The translations under genes were made by a program, and so were the position numbers. Below the pieces are notes generated by a model, which saw nothing but the letters and a program-made list of their open reading frames with translations, had not been told where the DNA came from and made no database searches. From the IMG/VR virus record IMGVR_UViG_3300023237_001281, positions 1 through 22,243 of that record: a stretch of 22,243 nucleotides of DNA. The stretch is one strand, 5' to 3'. Numbering within the stretch: position 1 is the stretch's first letter; every line of letters begins with the position of its first letter. The stretch comes from a virus. Positions 13,693 through 21,101 of the stretch are shown here, in pieces.

Positions 13693-13701
13693 TGGTATAA
13701 T
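13693..13701 (+). promoter_or_regulatory. Possible extended -10 promoter before the second tail fibre gene
   Basis: TGGTATAAT matches the extended -10 form TGnTATAAT perfectly, in the 51-base gap before the fibre gene. No -35 box stands at the right distance (13673-13678 is GGCGGA); extended -10 promoters can work without one. It could give extra fibre and ejection protein transcripts. Chance cannot be excluded. Confidence 0.35.
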
Positions 13702-13740
13702 GGAGAGAGAAATTTTAACACAATGTGGGGGGAATGACTG

Positions 13741-14538
13741 ATGAGTGATTTAACGACAGGATATACTTGGGCGAATGGGTCAACGGTAACGGCGGCCCGG
13801 CTGAATACGGCGATCGAGGACGCGACGCTGGCACCAGCGGCGATCAGCGGGAAGACGGCGAAAACTACGGTGGTGGACGCGGACGAACTTCTGATCTGGG
13901 ACTCGGCGACGTCGGCTCTGAAACGAATGACGCGTGAAAATCTGCTGGGGCTGCTAACGGCGGGGACGGTGCATGGCCAGACGGCGAAAACGAGCCTGGT
14001 GGATGCGGATGAGTTTCTGATCTGGGACTCGGCGGCGACGGCGCTGAAGCGAGTGACGAAGGCGAATCTGCTGACGGCGGTGCAACCGGCAGGCTCGGTG
14101 CTGCAAGTCAAAAATTCGCAATCTCAAACTCAGGTATCGGGATCGACGGATATTCCGCTTGATAATACGATCCCTCAGAACTCGGAGGGGACCGAAATTT
14201 TAACTGTGACTATCACGCCTGCGGCGGATTCAAACACTGTGCTAATTCAGGCGAATTTCATGGTTTCCGCAAATGCCGGGAAAACGATGGTGTTGGCGTT
14301 GTTCCGTGATTCAGGATCGGATGCCATCGCGGTGACCTCTCGATACGCGACAGGAAATGCGTCGGTGGTTGAAAATCTCACTCTTGCGTTTATGGATTCG
14401 CCGTCAACGACGGATCCGATTACATACAAAATTCGATTTGGAGTAAATGGCGCCACTTATTATGTTAATGACGGATCGACTGCCTATTTTGGCAGTAAAA
14501 GAGGATCTTCTTTGGTTGCACAAGAAATCAAGGGATAA
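13741..14538 (+). CDS. Tail fibre protein with tandem 42-residue repeats and a jelly-roll-like tip
   Basis: 265 residues; GGGGGGAATGACTG precedes ATG 13741. The N-terminal segment (DLTTGYTWANGSTVTAARLN) is a common phage fibre anchor. Two tandem 42-residue units follow, residues about 36-77 and 78-119, each with K/Q-T-A-K-T, V-D-A-D-E, L-I-W-D-S-A and an L-K-R helix; they would build the shaft. The C-terminal half (from about residue 125) is a beta-rich tip (IPQNSEGTEILTVTITPAAD, ANFMVSANAGKTMVLALFRD, YYVNDGSTAYFGSKRGSSL) of the type seen in trimeric receptor-binding heads. The tip DNA is more AT-rich than the shaft, as in the lectin-like gene. A start followed by a second fibre suggests two host-recognition proteins. 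Confidence 0.75.
   Translation: MSDLTTGYTWANGSTVTAARLNTAIEDATLAPAAISGKTAKTTVVDADELLIWDSATSALKRMTRENLLGLLTAGTVHGQTAKTSLVDADEFLIWDSAATALKRVTKANLLTAVQPAGSVLQVKNSQSQTQVSGSTDIPLDNTIPQNSEGTEILTVTITPAADSNTVLIQANFMVSANAGKTMVLALFRDSGSDAIAVTSRYATGNASVVENLTLAFMDSPSTTDPITYKIRFGVNGATYYVNDGSTAYFGSKRGSSLVAQEIKG
13846..14097 (+). repeat. Two tandem 126-bp units in the fibre shaft
   Basis: Units 13846-13971 and 13972-14097 align over 126 bases with many identical words, such as ACGGCGAAAAC, CTGATCTGGGACTCGGCG and AATCTGCTG. They encode the two 42-residue shaft repeats. Number of units is a plausible way to vary fibre length. Confidence 0.75.
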
Positions 14539-14543
14539 ATATC

Positions 14544-15500
14544 ATGGCAACTCAACCGGCACCTCGGGACATGGGCGCAGAGATGCGGGATCTGATCCCG
14601 TATCTGGGCCAACTGGCTTCTATGCAGCAAAACGCCTATGTGAAGGGGCAACAGAAGCTGACGGAATATCAGATGGGCCGACTGCCCACGGATGTGCCGA
14701 TGATGGCGCAACTGCAACGGACGGAGACGGGGAATGACCGGACGGCGGCGATTGATTTTCTGAGGACCCAGGGGCCGGATGCCCGGGCGGCGGCAGCGAC
14801 TTCCAATCCTGAGCTGTATTCCCGCCTTGCGGAAATGAATGCACTGGCCTCGAATACGGGGCTGTATGATGAACTGCAAGGGCAGGCATCGAGCGATCTG
14901 GCTCTGGGCCGGATGCTGAGCCCGGAGGAGGAACGGGACGCCACGCAGGCGGCCCGGGTGGGCGCGTCGCAGCGAGGGATGGCCACGGGACCAAGCACGC
15001 TGGCAGCGGAGATCCTCAACCGCAATCGAATGGGGACGGCGCGTGAGGCGGATCGAAGGAATTTTGCGGTGACCGTAGAGGGTCTTCGGGGCCAGCAACT
15101 TGGCTACCTGGGGAGCGCAGTGTCTGCAAATGATTCGACCGATCCGGCGATGAAGATGTTGGGGATGCCTTCGAATAATCAGGTGCAGGGGACGCAGAGC
15201 TTTATCCAAGGGGTGCGGACTCCGGATCCTAGCGGCATCATGGGACAGGGATTGAGCTATGGCGGGGATCTCGCCAACACGAATAATAACGCGGCGTGGA
15301 GCCAGTATTACAATCAACAAAACATGGGGCTGGCGCAGCAGTATGGCGGCCTGGGCCAGGGGGGCGGAAGTAATCCCTGGGGCGGTGCGCTCTCGGGCGC
15401 GGCTTCTGGTGCGGCGGCGGGAACGGCGATCATGCCGGGCTGGGGCACCGCGATCGGCGGCGTGGCCGGCGGCCTCGCGGGGTATCTGGGAAGCTCTTAG
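14544..15500 (+). CDS. Internal virion (ejection) protein with C-terminal glycine zipper
   Basis: 318 residues, mostly helical and Gln/Met/Ala-rich (RDMGAEMRDLIPYLGQLASM, YVKGQQKLTEYQMGRLPTD). The last 39 residues are a glycine zipper (GGALSGAASGAAAGTAIMPG, then IGGVAGGLAGYLGSS), a membrane-active or pore-type segment seen in phage ejection proteins. A Q/N/G-rich stretch precedes it. Position after the tail genes and before two more helical proteins fits the podovirus order of three internal virion proteins that leave the head with the DNA to span the cell envelope. AAGGGAT lies about 8 bases before the ATG. I do not recognise an exact family. Confidence 0.65.
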   Translation: MATQPAPRDMGAEMRDLIPYLGQLASMQQNAYVKGQQKLTEYQMGRLPTDVPMMAQLQRTETGNDRTAAIDFLRTQGPDARAAAATSNPELYSRLAEMNALASNTGLYDELQGQASSDLALGRMLSPEEERDATQAARVGASQRGMATGPSTLAAEILNRNRMGTAREADRRNFAVTVEGLRGQQLGYLGSAVSANDSTDPAMKMLGMPSNNQVQGTQSFIQGVRTPDPSGIMGQGLSYGGDLANTNNNAAWSQYYNQQNMGLAQQYGGLGQGGGSNPWGGALSGAASGAAAGTAIMPGWGTAIGGVAGGLAGYLGSS

Positions 15501-15503
15501 GAA

Positions 15504-15533
15504 AATGATGAAAGATGAATGATGAAGTATGAA
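15504..15533. repeat. GATGAAAGATGAATGATGAA-type intergenic repeat
   Basis: The 46-base gap holds AATGATGAAAGATGAATGATG followed by AAGTATGAA, a run of A/T-G-A words with ATGA every few bases. Words of this kind also occur as intergenic low-complexity repeats in bacteria I associate with this phage type. The SD of the next gene (AAAGGGAT) follows directly. No ORF or hairpin is visible. Confidence 0.35.
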
Positions 15534-15546
15534 AGGGATTTAATTT

Positions 15547-16350
15547 ATGGCATTTCAACCGGTATTTAATCAGGCAGCCCCGTCGATGATCTTCGACGGT
15601 CTGCAAATGGAGGCCCGTATGGGCCAGAGGAATAAGGAGATCAATCAGCAGCAGCTGATGCAGGGGATGCAGGCTGTGGGCCAAGTGGTAGGCCAGGCTG
15701 GGCAGATGTATCAGGAGAATGTCGCGAAGCAGCGGAATAATCTGGGGAAGCTGGAGGCTTATGGCGCTCTGGGGATGCCTCCTGATCAGCTGGATGCGCT
15801 CTCGAAGATCAAGGATCCGGATAAGCTGGCGGGGGCGCTCGCGGTGGCGGATGAGGCGATAAAGCTTCAGCAACGGCAGGGGCTGATTGATCATGAGTAT
15901 GAGTTGCGGGCCGGACTGGCCGCGGCTCAACAGGCGCAAGATCGCACGGGCCAGGTGCTGAATGTGCCGGATCCGAATAATCCGGGGCAGTCTCTGCCGT
16001 TCATCTTTGGCAGTGATAATAATATTGTGCCGCTCAGGCAGCCGAAGGCGGATGGAACGGCTCCGAAGACGATCAATTCGGATTCGGGGATCTTGCAGTG
16101 GGATGCGGGTTCAGGTGGCTATGTGCCGTTGGTTGATCCGATAACGGGAAATGCGGTGCAGCCGGTGAAGAAGGTGCCCTTCAACCCTTACTCTCAGTTT
16201 GATGATGCCGCGCCGACAGAACCGGATTCCCGGAGTGATGGCTCTGGGCGCGGCGGGCCGGTCGGGATCGCGGTGGGCCAGACGGCCACGAATCCAAGAA
16301 CGGGCAAGGTGATGCGCTGGGATGGCTCGGCGTGGCGGGTGGTGCCATGA
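15547..16350 (+). CDS. Helical internal virion protein, 267 aa
   Basis: The ATG at 15547 has AAAGGGAT upstream. The first half is strongly helical and Gln/Met-rich (MGQRNKEINQQQLMQGMQAV, GQAGQMYQENVAKQRNNLGK), then KIKDPDKLAGALAVADEAIKLQ. The second half is more extended, with N and P, and ends in an N-P-x-T-G-K-V-x-x-W-D-G-x-x-W-x-x-V motif, common at the end of phage virion proteins. No family name is recognised. It lies between the glycine-zipper protein and the giant protein and overlaps the latter by 4 bases (ATGA). Likely the second ejection protein. Confidence 0.6.
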   Translation: MAFQPVFNQAAPSMIFDGLQMEARMGQRNKEINQQQLMQGMQAVGQVVGQAGQMYQENVAKQRNNLGKLEAYGALGMPPDQLDALSKIKDPDKLAGALAVADEAIKLQQRQGLIDHEYELRAGLAAAQQAQDRTGQVLNVPDPNNPGQSLPFIFGSDNNIVPLRQPKADGTAPKTINSDSGILQWDAGSGGYVPLVDPITGNAVQPVKKVPFNPYSQFDDAAPTEPDSRSDGSGRGGPVGIAVGQTATNPRTGKVMRWDGSAWRVVP

Positions 16351-19300
16351 ATGTCCCTGAGGGGTTTGTGCTGGATGCGCCGCTTCCTCGCGCGGGCGGG
16401 GTGGGTGCTGGGCTGCCGGATGGTTTTGTGCTGAATGCGGCTCCGCGTCTTGATGAGGTGCCGAAAGGGTTTGTGACGGTGGGGGATCGGGCTTCGCTGA
16501 ATGCCTTGCTGGAACCGGATCTGCCAGAGGTGCGGACTTTGCCAGCGGATCCGGTGAATCTGACGGCATCGACAATCCAAGCGGTAAATGATCAATCAAT
16601 CCCCCCTGCGGAGCCGGTAGTGCGGCGGGCGATGGCGGTGTCTCCGGAGGGTGGGGTGGATCTGGAGGGGCAGGATGCTCTGGCTCTGAATGTGCCGCAG
16701 GATGCGAGGGCTTTGATCCCAGAGGGCTTTGTGTTGGATGCTCCGCCGGATGCGAGATCTTTTATCCCGGAAGGTTTCGAGCTGGATCCTTCGGAGCGGC
16801 CGGAGGGGTTCTTTGATGCAGTGAAGCGGGCGGCTCAACGGGGCTGGATGTCGGGCGAGACGGCGGTGGAGATGTCGCACGGGGTGATGGATGCTGAAGG
16901 GATCGCGAGGCGTCAACGACGTATCGCGGCTCTGCGAGGGACTGAGGATTTTGAGAAGACTTGGGATGATGGGGTGGAAGCCGGGGAGAGTTTTGATGCG
17001 TTTGTGCGGGATCCGATCGGGAATCTGGCGCAGTTGACGGCGGAAAGCCTGGGGACGATGGCCCGGACGCAGTTGGATACGATTGGCAAGGTGCCGGAAC
17101 GTGCGGCGCAGGGCATGGTGGGAGCTGCCACGGCGGGCATGGTGGGCGGTGGACCTCCCGGAGCGGCGGCGATGGTGGTGCCGGGTGCGCTGGTTGGTGG
17201 AAGTGCCGGGTTCGCGGAGAGCGCAATGCTGGCTTCTCATGCGGCGGAGTATTCAGGGGCGTTTCTGGATGCGCTCTCGGAATCCGGGGTGGACATCACG
17301 AATGCGACGGCGATGAAGAATGCGCTGCTGGACTCGAATACGGTGGCGGAGATCCGGGCTTCTGCGGAACGTAAGGCGGTGCCGATCGGGATCGTGGATG
17401 GTCTGATGACAGCAATCGGGGGGCGGCTCTTTGCGTCTCCAGCGAAGAAGGTGATGGGCAAGGCTGTGCAATGGGCTGGCGAGCTGGGTGTGCAGGCTGT
17501 GGGCGGTATGGCTGGCGAGGTGGCCGGGCAGGTGAATCAGAAGGGGAAGGTCACTTCAGTAAAGTCGGTGCTGGCGGAAGGGGTCGGCGAGATCGGCGGC
17601 AGTGTGGCCTCGGTGGCCGTGGGGCGGATCCGCCTGCCGGATCGTGCTGGGAAGGTGGCCGTGGAAGGTGGCTCGAAGACAATGGTGGTCGGGGGCTCTG
17701 AGGTGGCGATGAAGCCTGCCGCAAAGGCCGGCACCACGTCTGAGACGTTGGGGGGTCCGGCGGCGGCAGGTTCCAGGGAGAATGTATCTCAGGAGGCTAA
17801 TAATGTCAATCCGGAGGAGGCGTATATGCGTCCTGAGGATCGGACGCAGCGGGAGTCTGCGGCGGAGGGATCTTCGAAATCAACGAATCCGGAGGAGGCT
17901 CTTTCTCCAGACGCGAAGACGCAACCGCGAGCGATCGAATGGCTGAAGCCGGAGACGAAGGGGAATCCTTCGCTGCGGGGGATCCGGAATTTTCTGAAGA
18001 GGGCGCTGGATGTGCCGATTCGCCAAGGAATGCGGGTCTCTAAGGGGGCTCAGTCGGCGTTGGGGGTGTATCGAATCCGCCCGGAAACGATCCGGATGCG
18101 GGCGCTGAATGATGTGCCGACGCTGATGCATGAGGTGGGGCATTATTTGCATCACATGATTTTCCCGGAGGGAGAGAATCGGGGGAAGGCTCAGAGTTTC
18201 GCAGGGGTGTATGATGGGGAGTTGATGCCGCTGGGTGCGGTGACTTCGACGCCGGCGTATTCTCCGCAGATGGTGCGGCTGGAGGGGGTGGCGGAATGGT
18301 TCCGGATCTGGGTGGCGAACCCGGCGGCCGCGCGGGTGGCGGCGCCGAATTTCACGCAGCATTTTGAGACGACGGTGGCGACGGAGTATCCGCAGATGGC
18401 TCGGATTCTGGGGACACTCCAGGAGCGGGTGCGGCAGTATATGGATCAACCGACGAAGGCGAAGGCGATGGGGATGATCGCCTGGGAGCCGGAGCAGAAG
18501 CGGGGGAACTTCTCGCAGTGGCTGAAGGATCAATATACGGCGTGGTTCCATGAGTTGGCCCCGATTGAGCGGGCGATGGATAAGCTGGTGGAGTTCGGCC
18601 TGCCGAAGGATCGGGCGCAGGTGGTGGTGAATCTGGTTAATAATTACAAGGGCGGCTGGAAGTCGAAGGCGGATTATGATCTGGAGTTTGCTCAGACTGA
18701 TCTGCATGGAAATGTGGTGGGGCCTTCGATGAAGTCGATTCTCGCGCAGGTGGATGATCAGAAGGAATTTGCCACCTATGCGGCGCTGAGGCGTGCGCTG
18801 GAGAAGTCGCGGCAGGGCGTGCAGACGGGTTTCGAGGAGGTGATGGGGGCAAAGGATTTCTGGAGCATGATGAAGGATTGGGAGGGGAGGTTCGAGCCAG
18901 CGCGGCGGTTGCTGGTGGCCTACACTGAGAATCAGATGCGGATGCTGGAGCAGGCGGGGCTGATCTCTGCGGACCAGGTGAAGGCGATGCGGGATGCGAA
19001 TAAGGATTATGTGCCTTTCTACCGTGTGCATGACTCGGTGACGGGTGCGGGACGGAAGGGTGGCAAGGGGTATGTGAATGCTTCCTCCGGGGTGATGCGG
19101 ATGAAGGGGAGTGATCTGGAGATCATGAATCCGATCGAATCAGTGGTGAAGAATACGATGTTGTTTCGCGATCTGGCGGAGCGGAATCGGGCTGGGGCGG
19201 CGTTTGTGAAGGCTGTGCGTGAGACGCAGGGCGGTGGCCGCGTGGGCGAGGTGGTGCTTCAGCCGATGAAGGCTCAGAATGTCTCGGACGCTGAGGTGAG

Positions 19301-21101
19301 GGCGAAGCTGAGGGAGTCGGGGCTGGTGCTGCCACCCGGAGCGGCTGCGGATCTGGGGTTCGCGATCTTTCGGGCGGTGCGTGGAGCGAATGCGAAGGAG
19401 GGGACTTTCGAGGTCATGGTGGACGGGAAGCCGCAGGTGTTTCAGGTGGAGGATCGGGAACTGCTGAGGGCGCTCTCGATGATGGATTCGCTGGATGCGG
19501 AGATTTTTAATCGGATGCCTTTTCTGAAGGTGATGCGGGGGTTTACGTCGGTGTTGCGGGCAGGCGCGACGTTGACGCCGGAGTTTCTGATTCGGAATCC
19601 CTTCCGGGATCAGGTGGTGGCGGGTGTTTACTCGAAGCATGGGTATGTTCCCTTTGTGGATGGGTTCCGCGGGATCTTCTCGATGCTGAAGAAGGATGAT
19701 CTGTATAAGGAATGGCTCCGGGCCGGTGGGAAGTATGGCGGGCTCTATAATGTGGAGGTGAATGACACGCTGGGGGTGATGCGGGCTGTGGGCGCTCAGA
19801 ACCGGTCGGCGGTGGAGCGGGCGGCGGCGCTGCTGGATCCGCGGAATGTGCTGCGGGCGCTGGCGGCGGCGGGAGAGGTGATGGAGAGCGGGACAAGGAT
19901 CAGTGAGTACCGCCGGGCGCGTGAGCAGGGATTGGATGCGGGTGCTGCGGCGATGGCTTCGAAGGATGTGACGCTGAATTTCTCGAGGGCCGGCTATCGC
20001 GGGGCAGTCACGAATAAGATGGTGGCCTTCTTCAATGCGGCGCTCCAGGACATGGATAAGATGGGTCGGACGTTCCGGGAGCGGCCCGTGGCAGCGTCGG
20101 CAAAGGCTCTAACTTACATCACGGTGCCTTCAATGTTGGTGTGGTGGCTGGGGAAGGATGATCCGGAGATCGATGATTTGCCTGAGTGGCGGAAGGCGTT
20201 TTTCTGGAACGTGAATTTGCGTGAGTGGGCGGGGACAGATTTCATCCTGACGGTGCCGAAGCCGTTTCTGATGGGTGCGCTCTTCGGGACGAGCGCGGAG
20301 AAGGGGCTGGATCTAGTGTATAAAAAGGATCCGAATGCGGTGCATAAGTGGTTCCAGGCAGTGATGCAGAATACGCTATTCCGGGGGGATGCTGGGATCG
20401 CAACGGCGGTTAAGCCGCTGCTGGAGAATCTGACGAATTATTCATTTTTCCGGGATGCTCCTCTGGAGAATCAGGCGCAACGGGTACTCTCTCCGGAGAT
20501 GCGGTTTAACCCGAGCACGAGTCTGACGGCGAGGTTTGCGGGGGAGAAATTTGGAGCGTCTCCGCTGATGATCGACAATGCAGTGCGTGGTTATCTTGGG
20601 GGTCTGAGCCGATATGGGACGGATGCGATTGATTATTTCTTGGTGAAATCAAATCTGATGGAGGTGCCTCCTCAGCCTCCGAAGGATCCGCGTGAATTGC
20701 CTTTCGTGAAGGCGTTGATGGTGCCCAAGGATGCCGGGAGTGAATCGGTGGCAAGGTTTTACCGGGCGATGGAACTGGCCGAGAACCGGATCCGGGACTT
20801 CAAGGTGCTGGGGGATCGGATGGAGACTCCGAAACAGAAGGGGTTCTGGATGAAGAATCGGAATGAGCTGATGTATTATGGCACGGTGATGGGAGATGTG
20901 CCGATGATGACGCATCTCCGCCGGACGCAGGGCCAGCTCTCGGAGATCAATAAGGCGATGATGTATGTGCAAAATACTCGCAAGATGAGCCCGGAGAGTA
21001 AGCGGGACCGTCTGGATCTGCTGGAGCGGCAACGGATGGAGATCGCAAAGAGGGCATTCGAGCGCGGCTTTCACCCGAAGGACCGGGCGAGGGCGTTTTA
21101 G
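16347..21101 (+). CDS. Giant polyvalent virion protein: zincin-like metallopeptidase and LPD38-like region
   Basis: 1584 residues. ATG 16347 overlaps the previous stop (ATGA) and is preferred to GTG 16332. In order: six P-E/D/K-G-F repeats (residues about 3-160); helices; two Gly/Ala-rich hydrophobic stretches (about 250-295 and 345-430); a disordered S/E/T linker (about 445-525); a zincin motif H595-E-V-G-H599-Y-L-H-H with a likely third ligand E650 in GVAEWF; a long helical middle; an LPD38-like region (about 1060-1370) with TPEFLIRNPFRDQ and WWLGKDDPEIDDLPEWRKAF; and a basic helical tail. Polyvalent proteins of phages and conjugative elements enter the host with the DNA. This one is therefore probably ejected, possibly with an active protease. 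Substrate unknown. Confidence 0.8.
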   Translation: MNVPEGFVLDAPLPRAGGVGAGLPDGFVLNAAPRLDEVPKGFVTVGDRASLNALLEPDLPEVRTLPADPVNLTASTIQAVNDQSIPPAEPVVRRAMAVSPEGGVDLEGQDALALNVPQDARALIPEGFVLDAPPDARSFIPEGFELDPSERPEGFFDAVKRAAQRGWMSGETAVEMSHGVMDAEGIARRQRRIAALRGTEDFEKTWDDGVEAGESFDAFVRDPIGNLAQLTAESLGTMARTQLDTIGKVPERAAQGMVGAATAGMVGGGPPGAAAMVVPGALVGGSAGFAESAMLASHAAEYSGAFLDALSESGVDITNATAMKNALLDSNTVAEIRASAERKAVPIGIVDGLMTAIGGRLFASPAKKVMGKAVQWAGELGVQAVGGMAGEVAGQVNQKGKVTSVKSVLAEGVGEIGGSVASVAVGRIRLPDRAGKVAVEGGSKTMVVGGSEVAMKPAAKAGTTSETLGGPAAAGSRENVSQEANNVNPEEAYMRPEDRTQRESAAEGSSKSTNPEEALSPDAKTQPRAIEWLKPETKGNPSLRGIRNFLKRALDVPIRQGMRVSKGAQSALGVYRIRPETIRMRALNDVPTLMHEVGHYLHHMIFPEGENRGKAQSFAGVYDGELMPLGAVTSTPAYSPQMVRLEGVAEWFRIWVANPAAARVAAPNFTQHFETTVATEYPQMARILGTLQERVRQYMDQPTKAKAMGMIAWEPEQKRGNFSQWLKDQYTAWFHELAPIERAMDKLVEFGLPKDRAQVVVNLVNNYKGGWKSKADYDLEFAQTDLHGNVVGPSMKSILAQVDDQKEFATYAALRRALEKSRQGVQTGFEEVMGAKDFWSMMKDWEGRFEPARRLLVAYTENQMRMLEQAGLISADQVKAMRDANKDYVPFYRVHDSVTGAGRKGGKGYVNASSGVMRMKGSDLEIMNPIESVVKNTMLFRDLAERNRAGAAFVKAVRETQGGGRVGEVVLQPMKAQNVSDAEVRAKLRESGLVLPPGAAADLGFAIFRAVRGANAKEGTFEVMVDGKPQVFQVEDRELLRALSMMDSLDAEIFNRMPFLKVMRGFTSVLRAGATLTPEFLIRNPFRDQVVAGVYSKHGYVPFVDGFRGIFSMLKKDDLYKEWLRAGGKYGGLYNVEVNDTLGVMRAVGAQNRSAVERAAALLDPRNVLRALAAAGEVMESGTRISEYRRAREQGLDAGAAAMASKDVTLNFSRAGYRGAVTNKMVAFFNAALQDMDKMGRTFRERPVAASAKALTYITVPSMLVWWLGKDDPEIDDLPEWRKAFFWNVNLREWAGTDFILTVPKPFLMGALFGTSAEKGLDLVYKKDPNAVHKWFQAVMQNTLFRGDAGIATAVKPLLENLTNYSFFRDAPLENQAQRVLSPEMRFNPSTSLTARFAGEKFGASPLMIDNAVRGYLGGLSRYGTDAIDYFLVKSNLMEVPPQPPKDPRELPFVKALMVPKDAGSESVARFYRAMELAENRIRDFKVLGDRMETPKQKGFWMKNRNELMYYGTVMGDVPMMTHLRRTQGQLSEINKAMMYVQNTRKMSPESKRDRLDLLERQRMEIAKRAFERGFHPKDRARAF
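16353..16820 (+). repeat. Six PEGF-type short protein repeats at the N-terminus of the giant protein
   Basis: VPEGFVLDA (from 16353), LPDGFVLNA (16413), VPKGFVTV (16458), IPEGFVLDA (16716), IPEGFELDP (16764) and RPEGFFDAV (16798). The consensus is [VIL]-P-[EDK]-G-F-x-[LV]-[DN]. Spacing varies, so these are short linear motifs rather than a folded repeat. They may be docking peptides for another virion protein. Confidence 0.8.

Noticed and set aside
17880-19031. 383-residue open frame on the - strand opposite the zincin region
   Set aside because: Composition is His/Arg/Leu/Pro-rich, there is no start signal, and the + strand gene has clear motifs.
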